From NCBI GenBank assembly GCA_000720535.1, contig JOAZ01000015.1:62001-126000 (forward strand): a stretch of 64,000 nucleotides of DNA, given 5' to 3'. Of the stretch, positions 8,503 to 16,115 are shown piece after piece (position 1 is the stretch's first letter; the number at the start of each line of letters is the position of its first letter). Origin of the DNA: Streptomyces halstedii (GTDB taxonomy: Bacteria > Actinomycetota > Actinomycetes > Streptomycetales > Streptomycetaceae). The notes beneath the pieces were generated by a model. It saw only the letters and a list, made by a program, of their open reading frames with translations. It made no database searches and was not told where the DNA came from. The translations under genes and the position numbers were made by a program.

Positions 8503-8548
8503 CGGCGGAACGGCCGCCCCCCACCGTACGGGGGCGGCCGTTCCGCCG
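8503..8548. terminator. Terminator hairpin shared by tRNA-Cys and the convergent lipoprotein gene
   Basis: CGGCGGAACGGCCGCCCCC (8503-8521) pairs perfectly with 8530-8548, giving a 19-bp stem and 8-base loop. It lies 35 bases after the tRNA end and 14 bases before the stop of the opposing gene. Confidence 0.85.
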
Positions 8549-8561
8549 TGCCGGATCCGGC

Positions 8562-9224
8562 TCACAACCGGTCCAGGGAAGGGTTCGACTTCAGCTGCCC
8601 GTCGTTCTCGCAGCCCAGTTCCTTCGCCATGGCCAGGGAGAAGGAGTGGGCGACGGTGGCGTAGGCGTCCTTCAACGCCTCGGGGTCGCCCTCGGGTTCC
8701 GTGGGCGTCCCCCCACGCTCCACCCCGATGTCGATACGGACCGGACCGGAACCCGGCACCCTTTCGCTGCGGCAGGCGAACCGGAGGAACGCGCCGTCCG
8801 GCGCGGCCAGCGCCCGCTCCCCCATGTCCAGCAGGCTGAACTTCGACGCCGGGTCGTCCACGGATGCGCCGTCGGACAACCGCCAGGTGATGCGGAGCTC
8901 GCTCCGGGCCGTGTACACGCGGCAGACCTCCCCGTCGATGACGGCGGAGGACGTGGCACCCTCGACCAGCTCCTTCGCAGCACGCGCGACCGTGGACGTC
9001 TCGCCCGCCGCATAGAACCGCGAGGCCCCGGTGATCGTCTCCAGTGCCTCGGCCGCGCCGGTGGATACGGCGGAACCACCGCAGAGAGATCCGGCCGCCA
9101 CCGGGGCGTCCGGCTCTTTCTCGGCCCGGTCGTCCCCTCCCGAGCAGCTTGTGGCCCCGACGATCAGAAAGCCGGTCAAGGCCGCCCCGAGGAGGCCCCC
9201 CTGTCGGGTCCTACGGTTGGTCAC
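8562..9224 (-). CDS. Secreted lipoprotein, paralogue of the gene at 3762-4493
   Basis: The 220-residue product starts at GTG 9224 behind a GGAGGGAG-rich leader. Its signal peptide is MTNRRTRQGGLLGAALTGFL ending in the lipobox ATSC. The mature protein has cysteines in LCGG, EVCRV, RFACRS and KELGC contexts, matching the spacing of its paralogue at 3762, as does the shared STGAAEALETI stretch. It is the third gene of a unit with the large ESX-like protein (9280) and its small partner (11629), with 55 bases to the gene before it. An extracytoplasmic accessory role in that unit is inferred. No named domain was recognised. Confidence 0.78.
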   Translation of the reverse strand: MTNRRTRQGGLLGAALTGFLIVGATSCSGGDDRAEKEPDAPVAAGSLCGGSAVSTGAAEALETITGASRFYAAGETSTVARAAKELVEGATSSAVIDGEVCRVYTARSELRITWRLSDGASVDDPASKFSLLDMGERALAAPDGAFLRFACRSERVPGSGPVRIDIGVERGGTPTEPEGDPEALKDAYATVAHSFSLAMAKELGCENDGQLKSNPSLDRL

Positions 9225-9279
9225 CCTCTGTCTCCCTCCGCGTCCCCACCACTCCCGGGCATCGTTCCTCCCACTGGGA

Positions 9280-11616
9280 TCAGCCAGTCTCCGGGTCGTT
9301 GCCCTGCTGGTTCTCGCGGTCGTTGCCCGTCGCGTAGCCGATCCTCATCGACCCCTTCAGGTCCTGGCCGAACTCACTGTCGGAGGTCACCCCGTGCTGC
9401 CGCATGAACTCCTCCATCGGAGACTCTGCCATGCTCTCGCCCGCGGAGTAGATCTTGGTCTTCTCCACCCGGGTGAGTTCCTCAACCTTCTCCTTGTGCT
9501 GGTCCACGGAGTTGTCGGCGACATCGCCGACCACTTGGCCAATGGCCTGTTCGAGGCCCCCGACGGCCGTGTCGGTGGCCAGCGGGATGAGGACCGCCGC
9601 CGTGCCTACGGCCGCTATCTCGGGCAGAAAGGCGACGCCCGCAGCCACGCCGGTCACGGCACCGAACTCGACCCACCCGGCCCGCTTGGCCACGGCCTTC
9701 TCGTAGTCCTCGTGGGTCTTGAGGTTGGTGGCCTCGACCTGGTCGGCCCGTGACTGATCAAGCATGCCCTGTACTTCGGCGCCCGTGTGCACAGTCGCCC
9801 TGGCCGCGCCGGTGTCGATCTTCCCGTCGGCTCCCACCTGACCTTCCAGCACGCTACGCGTATAGAGCTGCTCGGCTGTCGACACTGTCGCGTAGGCATC
9901 CGGGTGTTGGCCCAGGGTGCTGAGAAAGCCGCGGACGACGCTCCGGCCGTTCCTATCCGTGGTGTCCGCGAAGTCGAGGCGTCCGTCACGGTCCTTGTTC
10001 GGTGCGAAGGGGCTGTTCTCGTCGTTCTTCTCCAGCGCCCAGTTGATGTCGTCGATGTAGCCGGCGCCCATCGTGCCCAGGCTGTCGGCCATAGCCTCGT
10101 GCTTCTTGAGCAGGCCGGCGTCCGCCCCGTACTTCTCCATGACTTGCTGCATGACCGCAGCGTGGTCCGCGTCCCGCACCACGCCCGCGTCCGGTTCCCC
10201 CGCCGGATAGCCGAGGGTCGCCGCCTCCAGGGCATGCCCAAGGGCATCGGGCATCTGGTCGCGCGATGCCTTCAGCTCATCCTGGCCGAGGGAGTTGGCA
10301 TCTGGGAAGGACTCCCACTTTTCGTTCCCGAAAAGGTCGAGGTAGTTGTCGATGCCCTTACCAAGGCCGGCCTTGGCACCGCGGTCGACCGTGCCGTCCT
10401 CGTTGTACGCGGTCGGCTCATCGGTGAAGAACTTCTTCGCCGCCTCTGGGCTGTTGCCAAGCGCCTCCAGCATGGCGGTGGCCGGGTCGTAGCCCGCTCC
10501 GTTCACACCGGACGGGTTGAAAGGATTCTTGAACGGACTGTTCACCACCTTGTTGTCGGCGAACATGTACGGATCCTTCCGGTGCAGCTGCGCCACGTGC
10601 TCGGCGATCGGATTGAGGAACTTCGCGTCATAGTTCCCGTACCGCATGATCCCGCCGAGCAGCTGGTAGCCGAACGGCCCGTTGTAGTCGTGCTTCGCGA
10701 GCGGTATGCGTTCTGTGCCCAACTTGCGCAGCTCGGACCCCCACTTCTCGGTGAACTCCTTGTCGTGGGAGGCGGTGGCGAGGTTGAGGCCCAAGTTCTT
10801 CTGGAGTTCCTGAACGTCCTTGAGCCGCTGCTCGTCGAGCTTGCCGTACTCGTACGTATCTGTGGAGAGCTGCCCGAAGAAAGCAAGCGACTTCTCCGGC
10901 CCGAGCTTCTCGTAGAAGGCTTTCGAGAAATCTACGGAATTTCGGTTGTCTCTCAGCAGTTCGTTGAAGGATTGGATTTCTGCGTGCGTGATGTCACGCC
11001 CCTTAGCGGCCAGCGCGGCAGCCCGGAAGGCCTCTTCCTGATCCATCTTCGTGAACTTCGGGGCGTTGAAGTCCTTGCGGTCGGTGACATTGGCTTCGAG
11101 AGAGTTCTTGAAGGAGACATCGGTGTCATTGCAATTGTCGACGATCAGGTCGATCTTCTTCTGCCAGGCAGCGATGTTCTCGATCTGCTGCCGTACCAGT
11201 TCGGGATAGTCGGGGTCATGGGCCCGCTCGAAGGCGGGAATGTCCTCGATCGGATGGCGGGCGCTGACCTTGCCCGCGGCGTCCACCTTGATCCCGGCCG
11301 CAGGACCCTCCTGATCCCTGATGTTGATCAGGTCAGTCTTGGCCTTCTTGATGACCGCGTGACCCTCTTCGAGGATCAATTTCACACCCTCGGCCTCTGC
11401 CACGGCGTCCGCGAACTCCTTGACCGTCTTGGTGACGAACGCCTTGGTGACCCCCGCGTTGAGCCCCTCCCAGTCCGCCTTGTCCGACTTGGCCTTCATC
11501 CCGTCGACGGCGTCGGTGGCCAGCTTGTCCAAGTCACCGGCCATCTTGGCCCAGTCGTCCGCAGCTGCCTTCAGTTTCGCCACCGGCGCATCGACTATGT
11601 CCTCGTACTTGAGCAT
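9280..11616 (-). CDS. Large WXG/ESX-like helical protein, putative type VII-type secreted or toxin-related protein
   Basis: The 778-residue product is started at ATG 11616 because AGGGGGG lies 5-6 bases upstream; a GTG two codons earlier lacks spacing. The first 110 residues are Ala/Lys/Asp-rich helices (MLKYEDIVDAPVAKLKAAAD, then W at the KADWEGLN turn) like the WXG100-style N-terminus of ESX substrates. The middle is a long soluble helical body. A Gly/Ala-rich hydrophobic patch (FGAVTGVAAGVAFLPEIA) follows near residue 660, then a charged tail. It resembles the Streptomyces proteins annotated DUF6571, from memory. It follows the small gene at 11629 by 12 bases, so the two are surely coupled. 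Several stretches use AT-rich codons (AGA, ATA, AAA), unlike neighbours, suggesting transfer. Confidence 0.65.
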   Translation of the reverse strand: MLKYEDIVDAPVAKLKAAADDWAKMAGDLDKLATDAVDGMKAKSDKADWEGLNAGVTKAFVTKTVKEFADAVAEAEGVKLILEEGHAVIKKAKTDLINIRDQEGPAAGIKVDAAGKVSARHPIEDIPAFERAHDPDYPELVRQQIENIAAWQKKIDLIVDNCNDTDVSFKNSLEANVTDRKDFNAPKFTKMDQEEAFRAAALAAKGRDITHAEIQSFNELLRDNRNSVDFSKAFYEKLGPEKSLAFFGQLSTDTYEYGKLDEQRLKDVQELQKNLGLNLATASHDKEFTEKWGSELRKLGTERIPLAKHDYNGPFGYQLLGGIMRYGNYDAKFLNPIAEHVAQLHRKDPYMFADNKVVNSPFKNPFNPSGVNGAGYDPATAMLEALGNSPEAAKKFFTDEPTAYNEDGTVDRGAKAGLGKGIDNYLDLFGNEKWESFPDANSLGQDELKASRDQMPDALGHALEAATLGYPAGEPDAGVVRDADHAAVMQQVMEKYGADAGLLKKHEAMADSLGTMGAGYIDDINWALEKNDENSPFAPNKDRDGRLDFADTTDRNGRSVVRGFLSTLGQHPDAYATVSTAEQLYTRSVLEGQVGADGKIDTGAARATVHTGAEVQGMLDQSRADQVEATNLKTHEDYEKAVAKRAGWVEFGAVTGVAAGVAFLPEIAAVGTAAVLIPLATDTAVGGLEQAIGQVVGDVADNSVDQHKEKVEELTRVEKTKIYSAGESMAESPMEEFMRQHGVTSDSEFGQDLKGSMRIGYATGNDRENQQGNDPETG

Positions 11617-11628
11617 GCTCACCCCCCT

Positions 11629-12057
11629 CTACTTCATGTACTCCCGGAGCTTGGAGATCGGAGCCAGATCTCCCTCAATCCTTATTTCATCCTTCGCATG
11701 CTGGGCTTTGGTGTAGTCGAGGTGATTGGAAATGTGCGCCAAAGAGTCCAGCAGCGTCTTCAGGTGGGCCTTCCAGTTGTCGTGCACCTTGAGCACCGCC
11801 GAACCACTGGTGAAGTTACCGTTGGTCAGCGCCGTGGCCGCTTCGAACGTAGCGGGCCGGGCATGGTCACCCTGCCTCGACAACCGTTCCCGCAGGTCGT
11901 AGGCGTCGTTCCCGATGGCTCCGAGGGAGTCCCGGTGGACCACCAGATCGGCTGCCCCTCCGCCCTCGACCTCGGCCGGACCGCTGTTGATCCGCATGCC
12001 ATTCCGTCTCGCGGCCGCCGCCTCGCGAAGCTGAGTCCATTCCTCCTCGAACGACAT
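11629..12057 (-). CDS. Small helical protein paired with the ESX-like protein
   Basis: The 142-residue product starts at ATG 12057 behind GGGGGGAAC. It is mostly predicted helix: MSFEEEWTQLREAAAARRNG at the start and a second helix around NWKAHLKTLLDSLAHISNHL. The EEWTQLR opening and the length suit a WXG100-superfamily or ESX-chaperone-like partner that pairs with the protein encoded 12 bases downstream. It has no signal peptide. Its C-terminal codons (GAA ATA AGG ATT) are unusual for Streptomyces. The 250 bases upstream (12058-12307) should hold the promoter of this three-gene unit. The function is inferred from context only. Confidence 0.65.
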   Translation of the reverse strand: MSFEEEWTQLREAAAARRNGMRINSGPAEVEGGGAADLVVHRDSLGAIGNDAYDLRERLSRQGDHARPATFEAATALTNGNFTSGSAVLKVHDNWKAHLKTLLDSLAHISNHLDYTKAQHAKDEIRIEGDLAPISKLREYMK

Positions 12058-12307
12058 GAAGTTCCCCCCAAATGTTTCCTGTTGACCGCCTCTCCCGGGA
12101 AAACGCGGCCACTGACCCAATACCGTATCGGCTCTTCCCCGTGAGTGCCGCCTGTCGTTCCGGCCACACCTCGATGTGCCGGACGGCAACACACATCTGA
12201 TGAGCCGGCGTTGCGGCGCGCGAAGGGGAGAGGAGTTCGTGTAGGCGGAGCTGTTGTACGGGCCGGCGGGGCCAACTGGTCCTGAAGGACGGGTGAGGTG
12301 GATCCTG

Positions 12308-13036
12308 TCAACCGCCGATCCTGGCGCGGAACGCGTCCATGGTCAGGGTCTTGTCGGCGCTCGGGAGCGTGACGGTCGTCTCCTTGCCGAAGTCCACGTA
12401 CGTCGTGCTGCTCGTCCTGCCGTCGCGCGTCGACTTCAGCTTCAGCAGGTACGCGGGGTCCTCGGCGCTGACGTAGTACATGTCCGTGGCCGACGCCGAC
12501 GCCGACACCTTCACGGCGCGGGCCGGGGTGCCGTTCACCTCGGCGTCGTCGGCCGGGGAGAAGCGTCCGGTCGGGGACAGGGCGAAGTACGCGTCGCAGC
12601 CCTCCCCCGACTTCGTGGTGACGTACACGTCGTCCAGGCCGGCGGGGACGGTGATCTCCTGGCCCTGCTGCTTAAGGCTCTCGGCGAAGAGGTTGGAGCT
12701 GATGTAGGTCACGCCGTCCTGGCAGTACATGTGGCCGCCGATGGTGCCGCTGATCCGGATGTGGAGGCCCTGCCGCGGGTTCCACGTCATGTTCTGGAGG
12801 GCTCCGTCGTACGCGGTCGAGGTGCCGATCGCGCTGAAGGCCGTGGTGCGCATCGTCTCGTTCACGGCCTCGACGCGCGCGGCGGCCGAACCGCCGGCCG
12901 CGTCGTCGGCGGGAGCGGGAGAGGACGACGCGGACGACTCGGCCGTGGACGTGCCCTCGTCGGAGGAGTCGCCGCACGCGACCGCGCCGGCCAGGAGCAG
13001 GGCGGCCAGGGCCGCGGCGCGCAGGGGGTGGGGCAT
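12308..13036 (-). CDS. Secreted lipoprotein, LppX/LprG-like
   Basis: The 242-residue product starts at ATG 13036 with AAGGA about 8 bases upstream. Its signal peptide MPHPLRAAALAALLLAGAVA ends at Cys21 (lipobox AVAC), and a Ser/Ala/Asp-rich linker follows. The mature domain has alternating beta-strand character (LHIRISGTIGGHMYCQDGVT, then a strand ending DMYYVSAEDPAYLLKL) reminiscent of the LppX/LprAFG or LolA half-barrel that carries lipids or senses ligands at the membrane. It lies 16 bases downstream of the gene at 13053 in the same direction, so both are probably one operon. The specific ligand is unknown. Confidence 0.75.
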   Translation of the reverse strand: MPHPLRAAALAALLLAGAVACGDSSDEGTSTAESSASSSPAPADDAAGGSAAARVEAVNETMRTTAFSAIGTSTAYDGALQNMTWNPRQGLHIRISGTIGGHMYCQDGVTYISSNLFAESLKQQGQEITVPAGLDDVYVTTKSGEGCDAYFALSPTGRFSPADDAEVNGTPARAVKVSASASATDMYYVSAEDPAYLLKLKSTRDGRTSSTTYVDFGKETTVTLPSADKTLTMDAFRARIGG

Positions 13037-13052
13037 GTGAACGGTCCTTCGG

Positions 13053-13409
13053 TCAGGGGATGGTGACGCGCGGGCAGGCGTGGGCCGCGGCCGCCGCGTC
13101 GAGGAAGTTCTGGAACGTGGCCTTCGTGACCTCCACGCTCGCGAGCCCGCGGATACCGGCGGCGCGCAGGGCTCCGTAGTAGTCGGTGTTCTCCTTGGTG
13201 GCGAAGTGCACGTCTCCGTCGGCACAGTGCAGTACCGCCTCGTCGACCCCCGCACGCCCCTTGTCGTCCGGGAGCGTCGCGGATCCGCCCCAGGCCTCCG
13301 TGGCCGCCTCCACGAGATTCCGGTCCGATGTCGCGGAGAAGGACACGACCGCCTTGGCCGAGCCCGCCAGGTGCAGGTCACACGGCCATGTGCCGGGACT
13401 CTCGTTCAC
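13053..13409 (-). CDS. Hypothetical protein, probably the extracytoplasmic part of a membrane-anchored protein
   Basis: From GTG 13409 the product has 118 residues. It contains WPCDLHLAGSAKAVVSFSAT, a second Cys in VLHCADGDV, a third in AHACP, and a final VEVTKATFQNFLDAAAA helix. These look like an exported, disulfide-bonded domain, yet there is no signal peptide. The GTG overlaps the stop of the short membrane-segment gene at 13406-13546 by four bases (GTGA). The frame also stays open upstream to 13598. Either two genes are translationally coupled or one gene carries a -1 frameshift. I do not recognise the domain. Confidence 0.6.
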   Translation of the reverse strand: MNESPGTWPCDLHLAGSAKAVVSFSATSDRNLVEAATEAWGGSATLPDDKGRAGVDEAVLHCADGDVHFATKENTDYYGALRAAGIRGLASVEVTKATFQNFLDAAAAAHACPRVTIP

Positions 13410-13546
13410 CTGCTCCTGCCCCGGTTCGGCCCGGGATTCGTGTTCCACCAGAGGTACGACGAGCCGACCGCGGCGCCCGCGACCACCACCACCGAGGCGG
13501 CCGCCGCCCCACGTATCGGCCTCTTCTTCCGCGCCTGGGCTTCCAT
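13406..13546 (-). CDS. Short single-pass membrane peptide, or the broken N-terminus of the next gene
   Basis: The 46-residue product starts at ATG 13546. A basic head (RKKRPIRG) precedes one transmembrane segment (AAASVVVVAGAAVGSSYLWW), then a short tail. It ends in TGA overlapping the GTG of the next frame. The segment is exactly the anchor missing from the protein at 13053-13409, so the pair may be a single gene split by a -1 shift. AGGAG lies only one base before the ATG, which leaves the start uncertain. Confidence 0.5.
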   Translation of the reverse strand: MEAQARKKRPIRGAAAASVVVVAGAAVGSSYLWWNTNPGPNRGRSR

Positions 13547-13699
13547 GCTCCTGCTTACCGGTTCCTTGCGTCGGGCCGTGCGGAGGTCGGTGTCGCACAG
13601 GCGCTCACCAACTGCGGGGACCGCAAAGCCTCGTACACTACCCGGCGCCCGCCCCGGCACCGGCCCCGGGGCCGGACGCCGCGCAACCGCCCCGCCCAC

Positions 13700-16033
13700 C
13701 TACGACTTGTGGGCCGCCACCGCCGACTGGGGGCGGATCGGGAGGCGGTTGACCGGGCGGCCCGTCGCCGCGCGGACCGCCGCCGCCACCGCTGCCGGGG
13801 ACGTCACCACCGGGACCGCCGAGGCCGCCTTGGCGCCGAAGGGAGCCACCACGTCGCGTTCCTCGACCAGTTTGACGATGTGGATGTCCGGAGCGTCCAG
13901 CGACGTCGGAAGCGCGTACCCGGTGAGGTCGGGGTGGCGGATCAGACCGCGTGCCGTGCGGAGGTTCTCCGTGAGGGCGGCGCCGATGCCCTGCGTGACG
14001 CCCGCCTCGATGCGGACCGCGAGCTGGGACGGGTTGAGGACACGGCCGACGTCCTGGGCCACGGCCATCTCGACCACCCGGACCGAGCCGAGCTCGATGT
14101 CCACGTCGACCACCGCCCGGACCGCGCAGAACGCCAGGCCGACGAAGGCGTCCCCCTGGCCCGCGCCGTCGAGGGGTTCGGTCGGGTGGGGGCGGCACTG
14201 GGCCGTGGCCCACAGCTCCTTGCCGTCCATCGCCTCGGTGACCGTCGTGGACAGCACACCGTCGTACGAGGTGATCTTGCCGTCCGCGATCTGGAGCAAC
14301 TCCGTGGACATGCCGAACTGGTGGGCCAGCGGCTGGAGCAGTTGCGTACGGACCATCTTGGCCGCGCGTTCCACCGCGCCGCCCGAGACCCAGGTGTGGC
14401 GGCCGTGCGTGGCCGGTCCGGCGGGGGGCTGGTCGGTGTCCACCGCCGCCACGTGGACCTCGTCGATGCCCAGGGTCTCCTGGACGATCTGGCGGGCCAG
14501 CGTGCTGAAGCCCTGGCCGGTCTCGACGGCCGCGCAGATCACCGTGGCGGCGCCGTCGTGCACCCGGACCGTGGCCGTGGAGACCTCGTCCGCGCCTTCC
14601 GCGCCGAGCATGTGCACCATGCCGAGGGCGTACCCGACGCCCCGGCGTACGGCTCCGGGCTCCCCGGCGCCCTCCGGGCCGCCCGGCAGCAGCCAGTCGT
14701 CCTCCGGATCGTCCTTCGGCAACGCGGGCAGCGGGAAGTCCCGTACCGCTTCGAGGAGTTCGGCCACCGGGGCCGGGCAGGTCACCGTCTGGCTGGTGGG
14801 CAGGATGTCGCCGGTGGCCAGGACGTTGCGGAGGCGCAGCTCGGCCGGGTCGACGCCCAGCTTGGCGGCGAGCTTGTCCATCTGGCCCTCGTACGCCGCG
14901 CAGACCTGCATGGCGCCTTCGCCGCGTACGTGGCCGGAGGGCGGGTTGTTCGTCCGGACCACCCAGCCCTCGATGAACGCGTGCGGGACCACGTACGGCC
15001 CGCAGGCGAACGCCACCGCGGCGGCCAGGGATTCGGAGGAGGAGTCGGCGTACGCGCCCGCGTCGAGGAGGATCTGCGCCTCGACCTTGACGAGCCGGCC
15101 CTCGGCGTCCGCGTGATGGCGGTAGCGCAGCAGGGTGGGGTGGCGGTGGGCGTGGCCGAGGAAGGACTCCTCGCGTGTCGCGGCGAGTTTGACCGGGCAG
15201 CCGGTGCGCAGGGCGAGCAGTCCGAGCGGGATCTGGAAGCCCGGGTCCTCCCGGTCGCCGGTCGCGCCCGGAACGCCCGTCACGACGACCTTGACCCGGT
15301 CGGGCTCCAGGCCGAAGCAGGCGGCCGCCAGGTCGCGGTCGGTGTGCGGGTCGGTGGAGGCCGTGTAGAGCTCGACGCCGCCGTCCGGGCGCGGCACGGC
15401 GAGGCCGGCCTCGGCGCCGATCGGGGCCGGGTCCTGGCGGCCGATGCGGTACAGGCCCTCGACGATGACCTCGCCCACCGCGTCCGGGTCGCCGTAGCGC
15501 AGCGGGATGTGCCGGATCAGGTTGCCGTCGGGGTGCAGGGGTTCGGCGACGAAGGCCTTCTCCGGATCGGTGACCGGTTCGAGTACCTCGTACTCGACGG
15601 TGATGGCCGCGGCGGCCAGCCGGGCCGTGTCGGGGTGGTCGGCGGCGACGGCGGCGATGGCCTCCCCGTGGTGCCGTACGAGGTCGGCGGCGAAGACCGG
15701 GCGGTCCACGACCCGCCGGCCGTACGCGCTGTCCCCGGGGATGTCCTCGTGCGTGACGACGGCCCGCACCCCGGGCATGGCGGCGGCGGCCGTCGTGTCG
15801 ATCGACAGGATGCGCGCGTGCGGGTGCGGGGAGCGCAGCAGTGCCGCCCACAGCAGTCCCTCGGCCCACAGGTCGGCGGCGTACGGGAACGTGCCCTCGG
15901 TCTTGGCGCGGGCGTCGGCCGGCGGGAGCGAGGCGCCCAGGCCGTGGGCGGGCGGCTCCTGGTCGGGGCCGGTGCCCTCGGCCCGCGGCGTGGTGTGGGT
16001 GGTGCCGGTCGCGGTGGCTGCGTCGCTGGTCAC
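13700..16033 (-). CDS. Xanthine dehydrogenase-family molybdopterin-binding large subunit, lacking the usual catalytic Glu
   Basis: The 777-residue product starts at GTG 16033 behind AAGGAGG. The N-terminal hammerhead domain is YAADLWAEGLLWAALLRSPHPHARI. The molybdopterin domains include NNPPSGHVRGEGAMQ and CAAVETGQGFSTLARQIV. It would form a three-subunit hydroxylase with the [2Fe-2S] and FAD subunits encoded just upstream. The C-terminal segment where family members carry GVGEPP, with Glu as the general base, reads APFGAKAASAVP (about residues 730-741), so the Glu aligns with Ala. It is therefore either a divergent hydroxylase with another base or an inactive homologue. The substrate is unknown; purine use is only one possibility. 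Confidence 0.85.
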   Translation of the reverse strand: MTSDAATATGTTHTTPRAEGTGPDQEPPAHGLGASLPPADARAKTEGTFPYAADLWAEGLLWAALLRSPHPHARILSIDTTAAAAMPGVRAVVTHEDIPGDSAYGRRVVDRPVFAADLVRHHGEAIAAVAADHPDTARLAAAAITVEYEVLEPVTDPEKAFVAEPLHPDGNLIRHIPLRYGDPDAVGEVIVEGLYRIGRQDPAPIGAEAGLAVPRPDGGVELYTASTDPHTDRDLAAACFGLEPDRVKVVVTGVPGATGDREDPGFQIPLGLLALRTGCPVKLAATREESFLGHAHRHPTLLRYRHHADAEGRLVKVEAQILLDAGAYADSSSESLAAAVAFACGPYVVPHAFIEGWVVRTNNPPSGHVRGEGAMQVCAAYEGQMDKLAAKLGVDPAELRLRNVLATGDILPTSQTVTCPAPVAELLEAVRDFPLPALPKDDPEDDWLLPGGPEGAGEPGAVRRGVGYALGMVHMLGAEGADEVSTATVRVHDGAATVICAAVETGQGFSTLARQIVQETLGIDEVHVAAVDTDQPPAGPATHGRHTWVSGGAVERAAKMVRTQLLQPLAHQFGMSTELLQIADGKITSYDGVLSTTVTEAMDGKELWATAQCRPHPTEPLDGAGQGDAFVGLAFCAVRAVVDVDIELGSVRVVEMAVAQDVGRVLNPSQLAVRIEAGVTQGIGAALTENLRTARGLIRHPDLTGYALPTSLDAPDIHIVKLVEERDVVAPFGAKAASAVPVVTSPAAVAAAVRAATGRPVNRLPIRPQSAVAAHKS

Positions 16034-16115
16034 GCCGCCTCCTTGTCGTTCGCCCCGCTGCGGTTGCGGCTGATGGTGGTGGTGTGGGTGACCGGGTGTG
16101 CGGGGGACGCGGTTC

